A DNA stretch of 64,000 bases from Deltaproteobacteria bacterium (GTDB lineage: Bacteria > Myxococcota_C > UBA6777), in assembly GCA_006226375.1 (NCBI GenBank), contig SBHC01000052.1, forward strand, positions 1-64,000, read 5' to 3'. Below, piece after piece: positions 1 through 8,459 of this stretch. The position numbers and the translations under genes are program-made. The notes below the pieces were generated by a model, which was not told the origin of the DNA, ran no database searches, and saw nothing but the letters and a program-made list of their open reading frames with translations. The stretch's first letter is position 1, and each line of letters starts with the position of its first letter.

Positions 1-922
1 GTCCTTCCAGGTTTTCGCGTAACACAACCTCCGCATCGCGGGTTTCTTGGTGTGCAATGATCCCGATAGACCCACGGAACCCGCTTTCTCGCAGCTGCTG
101 TATCATCGTGCGCTCGTGCTTTCCTTTCCCCAACGTGAGGATCTTGGGTTCTGCGTTGTCATTCATCCCGTTCAGGTTGACGCAAAGCAGATAGGGTTTC
201 ATCAACGCAAGCGCGCTGGCAAAGTCTTGGATGTGTCCATGGCCGTGATGAAAGTTATACACAATACCTATGTTGGAGAGTTTGTAGTATTCACGGACTC
301 GTCGAACAACTGCGACCATGTTTTCCGGTTCACCTCCCCAGTCCAGATGGTTGTAGAGTCCTACAGTGCTGCCTATCTCTCCTGCTGCCTTCACTATGGG
401 CACAAGGTCCTTGGCAGCCTGCTCGATTCGTTGTTGTTGCGAACCTGAAGGACTTTGACTGTACCACCAGATCTGTGGAGACAGTTGGTATTGCGTGAAC
501 AACTTGAGAATCGAATCATGGGTGTTCCAGAACGCAAGGTAACGAATCCCAGCGTTCTTCAGCGCCTGGATCTCGTCTTCAAAGTCGGGAACGTGGCTCT
601 CTCGCCAGTCGTAGGCAAACTTTGTGAAGCCTAACCGTTTCAACATGGCTGCACGCTGTGATGGTGTTCGGTTCTTGGCATCGAAAGGAACCACGGCCCA
701 GGCAACCAGGTTTTCTCGCCGAAACAGAGAGGGCTGTGGCGCTGCATCTGATGTCGCTTCCTTCTCTGTTCCTTCCGAAGCATCCGTTTGAGGCTGCTCC
801 TCTGGTCTGGGAGATGCACATGAAGCGAAACACAACAGCACAAAAGAAATCCACTTGGCCAGGAAAGTCAGTCTTTTTGCGTGGGTTGCACCACGAAGGT
901 TGTGTATCGGACGGAGAGACAA
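1..922 (-). CDS. Lipoprotein with TIM-barrel sugar phosphate isomerase/epimerase-like domain (3' end beyond window)
   Basis: I translated this by hand because the stop lies outside the window and the start is TTG. The TTG at 922 has an AGGAAAGGA ribosome site about six bases upstream; the frame is closed by a stop at 959-961. The protein begins with a basic stretch, then a hydrophobic segment ending in the lipobox-like LLCFASC, so it should be a lipoprotein. The mature part contains VAWAVVPFDAKNRTPSQRA, FAYDWRE, GLYNHLDWGGEPENM and NIGIVYNFHHGHGHI, the pattern of xylose-isomerase-like TIM barrels (AP endonuclease 2 superfamily) found in secreted enzymes of unknown substrate. The conserved His-rich strand suggests a metal site. 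It is transcribed divergently from the aromatic operon. About 307 codons are visible. Family is fairly secure; substrate is unknown. Confidence 0.7.
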   Translation of the reverse strand, partial: MSLRPIHNLRGATHAKRLTFLAKWISFVLLCFASCASPRPEEQPQTDASEGTEKEATSDAAPQPSLFRRENLVAWAVVPFDAKNRTPSQRAAMLKRLGFTKFAYDWRESHVPDFEDEIQALKNAGIRYLAFWNTHDSILKLFTQYQLSPQIWWYSQSPSGSQQQRIEQAAKDLVPIVKAAGEIGSTVGLYNHLDWGGEPENMVAVVRRVREYYKLSNIGIVYNFHHGHGHIQDFASALALMKPYLLCVNLNGMNDNAEPKILTLGKGKHERTMIQQLRESGFRGSIGIIAHQETRDAEVVLRENLEG

Positions 923-990
923 GCGGTTTCCTTTCCTGTGAAGCTTTTGCTGGCACAATCATATGAAATCATTGTAATCGAAATTCACAG

Positions 991-1012
991 GACGGCAAGG
1001 CGTGCTGCCGTC
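991..1012. repeat. Perfect 7-bp inverted repeat between divergent genes
   Basis: GACGGCA at 991-997 and TGCCGTC at 1006-1012 are perfect complements around an 8-base spacer. The repeat sits between the divergent starts at 922 and 1153. It could be an operator or leader hairpin, but a 7-bp repeat can arise by chance in a gap of this size. No convincing -35/-10 pair was identified. Confidence 0.3.
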
Positions 1013-1152
1013 GCTGGGTGGGCTTGGTGACAAAGGAAATAGATAAGAGTCTTCAAGAGGTTATAGAAGAAACAACATGTCTGTTGAAGCCATTGCGTCG
1101 CCTTTCTCTTTACACCGTTATGCTCATCTGTTCGTCAACGAAAGGACTCTTC

Positions 1153-2238
1153 ATGGATCTGCAACCAAGCTTAGATTTTGTGTATCAGTCGCTTCCTCAT
1201 CATGTTCTCTTTGGCGCAGGGAAGCTTGCAGAGGTGAAGTCACAAGTCGAGCGAGTGGGGTCTCGGCGTGCGATGGTGCTTTCTACTCCTGGGCAAGAAG
1301 AGCTGGCCAGACGTGTCGCCGGACTTCTTGGTGAGTGGTGTGTTGCGATTCATCCTCATGCCATCCAACATGTCCCTTATGAGACTGTTAAGGCTGCGAT
1401 GAAAGATGTCCATCAGCACAACGTTGATCTGCTCGTTGCTGTGGGTGGCGGTTCTACAGTTGGGTTAGCCAAAGGTGTTGCTCTTGAGACAAAGCTTCCC
1501 ATCTTAGCCATCCCCACGACTTATGCGGGCAGTGAGATGACTCATATCTGGGGGATCTCCAAAGACGGTCACAAAACCACAGGCCGTGATTCTGTTGTGA
1601 AGCCTGCCTGTGTGATTTATGACCCTGAACTCATTGTATCTTTACCACCTGCGATGTCTTTGACCAGCGGCGTGAATGCCATGGCTCACGCTGTGGAGGC
1701 CTTGTATGCACAGAACCAAAGTCCCATCGCTTCGATGATGGCCGAAGAAAGCATCCGCCAACTTGCTTTGGGTCTGCCTCGTGTTGTCGCTCAACCCGGT
1801 GATGTGGAGGCTAGAGCTACTTCCATGTATGGAGCCTGGCTTGCTGCTTGTGTTCTTGATATGGTGGGAATGGCTCTTCACCATAAGTTGTGCCATACAT
1901 TGGGTGGCAGCTTTGGGATGCCTCATGCGGAAACACATACAGTGATTCTTCCGTATGCTATCGCTTACAATGCAAGTTCTATCGGGAACGCTCTTTCTCG
2001 GATGGCTCGTGCTCTTGGATGTGAACCCATGCAGGTTGCTTCGACAGTCCAAGAGCTCTCGCGGCAGAATGGAGGGCCTACATCCTTGCGAGAGCTTGGG
2101 TTCGAGGAGAAAAACCTGCAGCGAGCGTCAGAGCTGGCGGCTCAAAAATCCTATCCCAACCCTCGTCCAGTTGTGCAAGAAGATATTCTGTTTCTGTTGC
2201 AGCAAGCTTGGTCTGGTGCTTTACCACAGCAGGCTTGA
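1153..2238 (+). CDS. Maleylacetate reductase (iron-containing alcohol dehydrogenase family)
   Basis: It reduces maleylacetate to 3-oxoadipate with NAD(P)H in the lower part of hydroxyquinol or chlorocatechol breakdown, in the cytoplasm. I chose the ATG at 1153 (361 residues, usual family length) over an open frame reaching back to 1018 because AAAGGA lies just upstream and the protein then starts with MDLQPSLDFVYQ, close to known relatives. Visible family marks are the nucleotide-binding VAVGGGSTVGLAKG, the IPTTYAGSEMT segment, NAMAHAVEALYA and the metal-region histidines in HHKLCHTLGGSFGMPHAETH. It is the first gene of a four-gene operon with an intradiol dioxygenase next, which supports maleylacetate reductase over other iron alcohol dehydrogenases. 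Confidence 0.88.
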   Translation: MDLQPSLDFVYQSLPHHVLFGAGKLAEVKSQVERVGSRRAMVLSTPGQEELARRVAGLLGEWCVAIHPHAIQHVPYETVKAAMKDVHQHNVDLLVAVGGGSTVGLAKGVALETKLPILAIPTTYAGSEMTHIWGISKDGHKTTGRDSVVKPACVIYDPELIVSLPPAMSLTSGVNAMAHAVEALYAQNQSPIASMMAEESIRQLALGLPRVVAQPGDVEARATSMYGAWLAACVLDMVGMALHHKLCHTLGGSFGMPHAETHTVILPYAIAYNASSIGNALSRMARALGCEPMQVASTVQELSRQNGGPTSLRELGFEEKNLQRASELAAQKSYPNPRPVVQEDILFLLQQAWSGALPQQA

Positions 2239-2295
2239 TCGTCCATTGATGTCTACATGTTCCAAACGCTGGAACGATTCCAAGCGGAGGTTGGT

Positions 2296-3165
2296 ATGCG
2301 AAACGTCACGGAAGAAAATTTAACAGATCTGGTGCTTGCTCGGATGAACGCTGAGAACCCCCGAGTGCAACAAATTGCGACTGCGTTGGTGAAGCATTTG
2401 CATGCTTTTGTTCGGGAAGTCGAGCCGACAGAAGAAGAATGGATGCAGGGGATTCAGTTCCTGACACGCACCGGCCACACCTGTAATGATGTTCGCCAAG
2501 AGTTCATCTTGTTGTCCGATACGTTGGGCGTTAGCATGCTTGTGGATGCTATCAACAATCGAAAAGGGGACAGCGAAGCTACAGAGTCCACAGTGATGGG
2601 GCCGTTTCATACAGCCTGCGCCAATCGTGAAAACGGTGACATGATTGCCACAGGACCCGAGGCTGACGAAGGTGACCCTCTGGTTGTACGAGGTCGCGTC
2701 CTATCCGAAGATGGAACACCTCTTGCCAACGCGAAAATGGATGTCTGGCAAGCTTCTCATGATGGTTTCTATGATGTTCAACCTGAAAGTCGCCAGCCTA
2801 CGGGAAGTTTGCGAGGTGTCTTTCAAACCGATGAGAACGGCGAGTTTTGGTTTCGCAGCATTGTGCCGCTCTATTATCCGATTCCAACTGACGGTCCTGT
2901 CGGTGAGATGCTCAAGGCGACAGGACGGAATCCGATGCGCCCCTCCCACATTCACTTTTGGGTGGCCGCCGAAGGACATGAATCGTTGGTGACACACTTG
3001 TTTCGAGAAGGCGATCCGTACCTTGACTCGGACACTGTGTTTGGCGTGAAGGAGTCCTTGATTGTTGACTTCGTTCGCAATGACTCCCCCGATGCTGCAG
3101 TATCATACGGATTTAACCGACCGTTTTACGAGGTAGAGAGAGACTTTATTCTCAAGAAAGCATAA
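2296..3165 (+). CDS. Intradiol ring-cleavage dioxygenase, probably hydroxyquinol 1,2-dioxygenase
   Basis: It opens the ring of hydroxyquinol (or a catechol) between adjacent hydroxyls using non-heme Fe(III), giving maleylacetate. The ATG at 2296 has GCGGAGG five bases upstream and gives MRNVTEENLTDLVLARM, the N-terminus typical of hydroxyquinol dioxygenases; an ATG at 2257 without a good site is less likely. The 289-residue protein has an N-terminal helical dimerisation domain and a C-terminal beta sandwich. The four iron ligands are visible: Tyr159 in DGFYDVQ, Tyr194 in YYPIPTDGPVG, His218 and His220 in RPSHIHFWV. It lies 57 bases after maleylacetate reductase, which uses its product, favouring hydroxyquinol as substrate. 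Confidence 0.87.
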   Translation: MRNVTEENLTDLVLARMNAENPRVQQIATALVKHLHAFVREVEPTEEEWMQGIQFLTRTGHTCNDVRQEFILLSDTLGVSMLVDAINNRKGDSEATESTVMGPFHTACANRENGDMIATGPEADEGDPLVVRGRVLSEDGTPLANAKMDVWQASHDGFYDVQPESRQPTGSLRGVFQTDENGEFWFRSIVPLYYPIPTDGPVGEMLKATGRNPMRPSHIHFWVAAEGHESLVTHLFREGDPYLDSDTVFGVKESLIVDFVRNDSPDAAVSYGFNRPFYEVERDFILKKA

Positions 3166-3279
3166 CAGCTTTGTAGAGTCAGGATAGCTTCGATGATGTT
3201 CACTATGTTGACTCACGTTTTTCTCACAAATAGTACTCATCCCAGAGCATTTTTTCTTGCATGACAGAGGGGTTTGCTG

Positions 3280-5040
3280 ATGGCGATTTTGATTGAAACG
3301 GATGTTCTTATTGTGGGCTCGGGACCGGCTGGTGGAACGATGGCTCTCGCTCTATCCACATACGGGGTTGATAACGTCGTTGTGACTCGATTTTCGCGTC
3401 TGGTTCGTACTCCAAGAGCACACATTACCAACCAGCGCACCATGGAAGTGCTTCGTGACTTGGGTGTGGAAGATGAAGTGATGAAGCAAGCCGTCCCTCG
3501 TGAATTGATGGGCAACAATGTCTTTTGTGAGACCTTGGCTGGTGAAGAGTTGGGGCGTATCCACTCCTGGCAAAATCACCCGCTGCGTGCGGCTGCTGCA
3601 GAGATGGCGAGCCCAACCAGCATCAACGATACGCCACAAAATTTGATGGAACCTATTCTGATTGGAAACGCCACCCAACGAGGTACAAAAATCCGCTACA
3701 ACACGGAGTATCTTCGTCACGAGCAAGATGAAGAAGGTGTGACTGCGACAGTCAAGGACCACCTCACTTCCGAAGAGTATCAAATCCGCGCCAAATACTT
3801 GTACGGAGCGGACGGTGGTAACTCCCAGGTTGCGGATCATTGCGGCCTGCCGTTTGCCGGTGAAATGGGCGTTGGTGGCTCCATGAACATCGTGTTTGAA
3901 GCGGATCTCAGCAAGTATGTGGCCCACCGCCCTAGCGTATTGTATTGGGTGATGCAACCCGGCGCAAACATCGGTGGGATTGGGATGGGGCTGATCCGGA
4001 TGGTGAGACCCTGGTGGAAGTGGTTGATCGTATGGGGCTACGACATCAACCAGGGCACCCCGGAGATTGACGAAGAGTTTGCGATTGGCGTCGCCCGAGA
4101 CTTAATCGGCGATCCGAACATCGATATTAAAATCGACTCATATTCGGTTTGGACCGTCAACAATATGTACGGAACCTGCAACACGGATCGTCGTGTCTTT
4201 TGTGGTGGCGACGCGATGCACCGGCATCCACCTTCCAACGGTTTAGGTTCCAATACGTCCATCCAAGATTCTTACAATCTGGCCTGGAAGCTTGCGATGG
4301 TTCTGCAAGGATATGCGTCTCCGGCATTGCTCTCCACCTACAACGATGAACGAATCCCGATTGCCAAACAAATCGTGACGCGAGCGAACCAATCGATCGA
4401 TGAGTTTGGGCCCATTTTCGATGCCATTGGGTTCTTGTCGACAGAAGATCCTGACGAGAAGAAGGCCAACATGGCTCGTCGAAAAGAGAACACTCCTGAA
4501 GGCAAGAAGCAGCGTGAGGCCCTTCGGAAAGCGTTGTTGTTCAAACGGTATGAGTTTGACGCGCACGGGGTGGATATGAATCAAAGGTACGAGTCTTCTG
4601 CGGTGGTCTCTGACAACACTCCCAAACCCGAACCTGATGTGGATGTTGAGCTCTCGTACTTCCGAACGACCTATCCAGGCACAAAGGTCCCACACAACTG
4701 GTTTCGTCGAGGACCTTTCGGTGGTACCGAGAAATTGGCGACGCTTGATTTGTGTGGTCGAGGAGCGTTTACGTTGCTCACAGGGATTGGTGGGGAAGGG
4801 TGGGTCGAAGCTGCCCGTGACTACTCGGCTGCTTCGGGTGTACCCATTCGAACCTACGTGGTCGGTCCGGGACAGGATGTTGAAGATGTCTACCAGGAGT
4901 GGGCTGACATCCGTGAAGTCGACGAAGAAGGATGTTTGCTTGTTCGACCTGACGGATACATTGGATTTCGCAGCAAGTCGATAGGAGACAGCCCCAACGA
5001 AGTTCTTACACAAGCCATGAACCAAATCCTTGGTCGATAA
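3280..5040 (+). CDS. FAD-dependent phenol/chlorophenol hydroxylase (TfdB/PheA-type class A monooxygenase)
   Basis: A flavin monooxygenase expected to hydroxylate a phenol using NAD(P)H and O2. The ATG at 3280 is seven bases after GAGGGG; a TTG at 3274 is possible. The 586-residue length fits the TfdB group. The dinucleotide fold GSGPAGGTMALAL lies near residue 12, the DG motif as YGADGGNSQVADHCG, and the FAD ribityl motif as GGDAMHRHPPSNGLGSNTS. A late HGVDMNQRYESSAVV segment and a C-terminal thioredoxin-like domain are also typical of phenol hydroxylases. Neighbours process hydroxyquinol and maleylacetate, so the substrate could be resorcinol, hydroquinone or a chlorophenol. The exact substrate cannot be read from sequence. 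Confidence 0.85.
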   Translation: MAILIETDVLIVGSGPAGGTMALALSTYGVDNVVVTRFSRLVRTPRAHITNQRTMEVLRDLGVEDEVMKQAVPRELMGNNVFCETLAGEELGRIHSWQNHPLRAAAAEMASPTSINDTPQNLMEPILIGNATQRGTKIRYNTEYLRHEQDEEGVTATVKDHLTSEEYQIRAKYLYGADGGNSQVADHCGLPFAGEMGVGGSMNIVFEADLSKYVAHRPSVLYWVMQPGANIGGIGMGLIRMVRPWWKWLIVWGYDINQGTPEIDEEFAIGVARDLIGDPNIDIKIDSYSVWTVNNMYGTCNTDRRVFCGGDAMHRHPPSNGLGSNTSIQDSYNLAWKLAMVLQGYASPALLSTYNDERIPIAKQIVTRANQSIDEFGPIFDAIGFLSTEDPDEKKANMARRKENTPEGKKQREALRKALLFKRYEFDAHGVDMNQRYESSAVVSDNTPKPEPDVDVELSYFRTTYPGTKVPHNWFRRGPFGGTEKLATLDLCGRGAFTLLTGIGGEGWVEAARDYSAASGVPIRTYVVGPGQDVEDVYQEWADIREVDEEGCLLVRPDGYIGFRSKSIGDSPNEVLTQAMNQILGR

Positions 5041-5075
5041 CTTCATTTTCCCAACGTGATGGGTAGGGATACAGT

Positions 5076-5975
5076 ATGGCTCTTGAACACAACGATGATG
5101 TTATCATTACTTGCGCTGTTACAGGGAGCGCGCCCACTCCTTCACGGAATCCGGCGGTGCCCGTAACACCCGCACAAATAGCTCAGTCTTCCCTGGAAGC
5201 TGCGGAGGCTGGCGCTGCCATTGTCCACATTCATGTTCGTGATGTTCAAACGGCGGAACCCTCCGCGGATGTTGAACTGTTTCGGGAAGTGAAGCAGCGA
5301 ATTGAAGACGCGAACCCTGACGTTATCATCAATCTGTCAACGGGGTTTGGTGGTTTCTTCGTTCCTGGAGAGGGGGAGAACATAAGGATCGGTGTGGAGG
5401 GGACGAACTTGCTTCCTCCGTTGGAGCGAGTGCTGCACGTCGTTGAACTTCAACCTGAGTTTTGTTCTCTGGATGTCGGGACCGCCAACTTTGGGGACCG
5501 TGTCTTTATGAACACATCTCCCCATCTACGGGTGATGGCCAAGCAGATCCTTAATGCTGGAACCAAGCCAGAGGTTGAAGTGTTTGAAGCCGGTCACATT
5601 GAGTTTGCCAAGCATCTGATGGCGGAGGGTCTGCTACAGCAACCTGCTCACTTTCAGTTTTGCCTGGGGATTCCCTGGTGTATGCCAGCGACCGCCGACG
5701 CTGTACGGTTTATGCGCTCCTTGCTGCCGGAAGGCTCCACCTGGTCTGCATTTGCCATCTCCAAGGCGCAATTGGATATGGTGTCGATTGCAGTGCAAGA
5801 GGGGGGGCACGTTCGTGTCGGTCTGGAAGATAACATCTGGCTTGACAAAGGTGTCCTTGCTCCGAGCAACGCGGCTCTTGTCGAACGCGCAGTGGAACGT
5901 ATTCAAGAACAAGGGAAGCGTGTCGCAACCCCCGCACGCGCACGTGAACTTTTGGGTCTTCATCGTCGGGAGTGA
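5076..5975 (+). CDS. Beta-keto acid cleavage enzyme (BKACE, DUF849/Kce family)
   Basis: BKACE proteins are zinc enzymes that condense a beta-keto acid with acetyl-CoA and cleave it to acetoacetate plus a new acyl-CoA. The 299-residue protein shows the family start VIITCAVTGSAPTPSRNP and zinc ligands His51 and His53 in HIHVRD. It has a ribosome site GGGTAGGG before the ATG and follows the monooxygenase by 35 bases, so it belongs to the operon. Different members use beta-ketoadipate, 3-keto-5-aminohexanoate or dehydrocarnitine. Given maleylacetate reductase in the same operon, 3-oxoadipate is the likely substrate here, which would yield succinyl-CoA and acetoacetate. That assignment is inference from context. 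Confidence 0.82.
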   Translation: MALEHNDDVIITCAVTGSAPTPSRNPAVPVTPAQIAQSSLEAAEAGAAIVHIHVRDVQTAEPSADVELFREVKQRIEDANPDVIINLSTGFGGFFVPGEGENIRIGVEGTNLLPPLERVLHVVELQPEFCSLDVGTANFGDRVFMNTSPHLRVMAKQILNAGTKPEVEVFEAGHIEFAKHLMAEGLLQQPAHFQFCLGIPWCMPATADAVRFMRSLLPEGSTWSAFAISKAQLDMVSIAVQEGGHVRVGLEDNIWLDKGVLAPSNAALVERAVERIQEQGKRVATPARARELLGLHRRE

Positions 5976-6026
5976 AAGGCTGCCGTCGGAGGTGTTGTTT
6001 TCTCTTTTTCTCGCGATGGTGTCGGC

Positions 6027-6897
6027 TTAACGGGGAAGCAGAAGCCCTGGTAAGATCCGCTCAGTCATCGCAGCCAGGACGATCAAGAAGACAGACAGAG
6101 CCAAGAGCTTGCCTGCAGCGAGAGCTACTTGCTTGAAGCGTTTGTCGGAGAAGCTGTATTGGACTGTATGCTTGAGAAAAGAAGAGAGCAGCCAGGCCGC
6201 ACAAGATGTAACCCAACGCTTCCAGCACAAGGTGAGGGAGGATGGCGGCTGCGGAACGTCCTAGGAAAGAAACCACCGAGAGCTTGCTGTGGGTCATGGC
6301 TTGTCGAAACAGATAAAACTACGTTACCGCCCACAAGCAGGCGTTCCAACTGATCACAAGCATCAAGCCATACGCCCGATACACGACGACCAACAAGGCT
6401 GTTGTGATGAGGACGACGCTGTTGTTGAAAAGGATGTTGAGGAGAGAGCTAAACCGATGGACGAGGGGTTGGTTTGCGTCCAAATGCTGCATCTTGAGAA
6501 TGAAATGAAAGAACCCTTCCCATTGTTGGCTGGAACCCAGGACATTGAGGACGAGCGCAAACATTAGATTGGCCGTGAAGAGGCCCAGAAAAATCCCCAA
6601 GATGCTGAGAGAGGATAACTTGTTGGAGCGCCAGCTACCGTAGTTACGAATCCAGATGTTGTAGCGGTTTTCTTCACGGAGTTGTCGAACCCGCTTCATC
6701 AACGAAACAGACACAAGAAACAAAGCAATCATGGCCCCTTGCGAAATCCCCAAAACAAAGGGAAAGGCAAATGCAAAGAGCATCATAAAGATAGCTTCTC
6801 CCCACAGTCGAAGAAAGCGGGATGGAAGTTCTTCGGGCAAGTCGGTGGGGAGCAAGTCAGAGAGAAGTACAGAGCCAGCTTTGTTTGTGGGAGCCAT
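6027..6897 (-). pseudogene. Broken SpoIIM-family integral membrane protein gene
   Basis: Three consecutive minus-strand reading frames together encode one membrane protein. The first part (ATG at 6897, or an upstream start as far as 7059) carries several hydrophobic segments and ends at an in-frame TAG at 6319-6321 right after VISWNACLWAVT. The same frame continues with FYLFRQAMTHSKLSVVSFLG and PHLVLEALGYILCGLAALFF, typical of the SpoIIM family (integral membrane, often in sporulation or envelope operons). Near 6153-6175 the sensible frame shifts by one base and ends with LSVFLIVLAAMTERILPGL at 6027. Two lesions argue for a real pseudogene rather than one sequencing error. The start was not settled because no strong ribosome site is visible. 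Confidence 0.62.
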
Positions 6898-7324
6898 GTC
6901 TTGCGGTGCTTCTTGGGGGTTGGAAATGACTTGCCTCTCTTTTCGTAGAGCCCTCTCTGCGAGGAGGCGAAACGCAAACCTGGGTTCTTTACTGTATGAT
7001 GGGTTGGTCTTTTCAGCAAGGTAGGAGCAGCAACCACAACCAGAACGAAAGCTGTACAAGAGATTTCGGGAGTGTTGTCCATCCTCGCGACAGATTGGTT
7101 GGTTGCTTGTTTTTTTATTGGGGGTGGATTGTGGGTTGGGAACTTGGGAATGAGGCGGGGACCAAGAAATGACAGAGCCATGACACTTCTATGACAATTG
7201 GAAATCTCAGGTCCGTATTGTCTTTCTCATCAGAAACGAATGGGTTGCTCGATGGAGTCTTTCGGTAAGACTCCCAACGTGTAGCGTCCTGTGGTACAAC
7301 GTAACGGTGAGTAGGAGAATACGA
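6898..7324. other. Divergent intergenic region with an 8-bp perfect hairpin
   Basis: This gap separates the broken membrane gene and the STN-domain/two-component operon. GGAGTCTT at 7254-7261 and AAGACTCC at 7267-7274 form a perfect 8-bp stem around TCGGT, fifty bases before the ATG at 7325. No run of T follows, so it is not a standard terminator; it may be an operator or a leader hairpin. The left part could instead hold the true start of the membrane gene (open frame to 7059). No promoter was recognised with confidence. Confidence 0.4.
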
Positions 7325-8443
7325 ATGGTTTGTCGTCGAATCAGACAATGTTTCTGGGCTTTGGCGTGTTTTGGGGTGAGTCTGGGCATTTTTTCTCATT
7401 CCGCAGTGGCCAAGCCCACTTCGATGCAACAACAGCTTGCCCAATCGGTGGGGGCGCGGTTTGTTCAAGCCAAGCTGCTTGCGCAAAAGGGGCAGTGGAG
7501 CCAGGCTATCAAAAAGTTGGAAGGGTTGCTCGACGAGGTGGAGAATGGGCCGGCCGCTGTGCCTGTGCGTCGCCAGTTAGCCAAGTGGTACATGAAGCAG
7601 AAGCAGGTGAAGAAGGCCAAAGACATGCTGCGGGTGGCTGCGGGTCCTGCAAGTCGTCCGTTGGCGAATACGTACCGCAAGGTCTTTGCCCGGTATCTTC
7701 ACATTCAGCTGCGTTTTCGTTTGATGTCTGCCCAAGGTGGAGACCTCACCACCAAGGTGCGTCGTCATTCCTTTGTGATGTCGCGTTCGAAGACTGTCAC
7801 CAAAACGTTCCGTATGAATGCAAAAGGGACATCGGTGCAGGCTTCGTTGGTGCAAGATGCCAAGGCTGGTTTGCAACTCAAGGGAACTCTGGTGGTCAAT
7901 GGGAAGAAGAGACCGTTTCAGGTCGGACCTTTTGTTTGGAAGAACGCCCAGGCGCAGGAACGACGGGTCTCTCGTGTTCGGTTGAGTGTGGCTGCCACAA
8001 CCTTAGACATCAAGCTTCGGGCGGTGCTGTCGCACAAGCTAGGAAGAGGTCCTCGCTGGAACCTTCCTGGGACGCCTCCACCTCCTCGTCCTCCTGCGCG
8101 GCGGACCCAACGAAGCGTTCAACAATTCAGCATGAAACTTCGCAAAGTGACTGTTAAGAATGTCCTCAAGATTCTTGCCGATATGAATGGCTACAAGATT
8201 ACGTACAAAGGTGACATTGATGGCTCACGAACGGTAAGTCTTAAAATCAAAGCCAAGCTTCGTAAGAATTTGCTGAAGCTATCTTGTGCGCGGATGGGGA
8301 TCAAGTGTGAAGTGAAGGGGGACAAGCTTCATATCACCATGCCACCCCGTACGACACCGCCGCCTACGCCGCCTGCTCCTCCGTCTCGTACCGGTGGACG
8401 TCCTGGCAACCCACCGTCTCCGCCGAAGCCTCCGCGTCGGTAA
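7325..8443 (+). CDS. Secreted protein with TPR-like N-terminal half and secretin/TonB short N-terminal (STN) domain
   Basis: The ATG at 7325 follows AGTAGGAGA and gives 372 residues; a GTG at 7307 is less likely. Residues 1-30 form a signal peptide (basic start, then FWALACFGVSLGIFSHSAVA). Residues about 38-125 look like TPR helices. A middle domain is unassigned. Residues about 265-335 after a proline-rich linker (PPPPRPPARR) match an STN domain: QFSMKLRKVTVKNVLKILAD followed by MGIKCEVKGDKLHI. STN domains sit in secretins and TonB receptors where they contact partner proteins in the periplasm. The C-terminus is again proline-rich. It lies 16 bases before a sensor kinase gene, so it is probably a periplasmic partner or target of that system. 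Function is not established. Confidence 0.6.
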   Translation: MVCRRIRQCFWALACFGVSLGIFSHSAVAKPTSMQQQLAQSVGARFVQAKLLAQKGQWSQAIKKLEGLLDEVENGPAAVPVRRQLAKWYMKQKQVKKAKDMLRVAAGPASRPLANTYRKVFARYLHIQLRFRLMSAQGGDLTTKVRRHSFVMSRSKTVTKTFRMNAKGTSVQASLVQDAKAGLQLKGTLVVNGKKRPFQVGPFVWKNAQAQERRVSRVRLSVAATTLDIKLRAVLSHKLGRGPRWNLPGTPPPPRPPARRTQRSVQQFSMKLRKVTVKNVLKILADMNGYKITYKGDIDGSRTVSLKIKAKLRKNLLKLSCARMGIKCEVKGDKLHITMPPRTTPPPTPPAPPSRTGGRPGNPPSPPKPPRR

Positions 8444-8459
8444 TCTTTGAGGAGGTAGG

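Noticed and set aside
1018-1152. N-terminal extension of maleylacetate reductase
   Set aside because: The extra 45 residues do not match the family and a good ribosome site lies just before the ATG at 1153.
6319-6321. TAG read as a sense codon in the membrane gene
   Set aside because: A second lesion (frameshift) follows and other genes use normal TAG stops (for example the MopE-repeat gene), so recoding is not supported.
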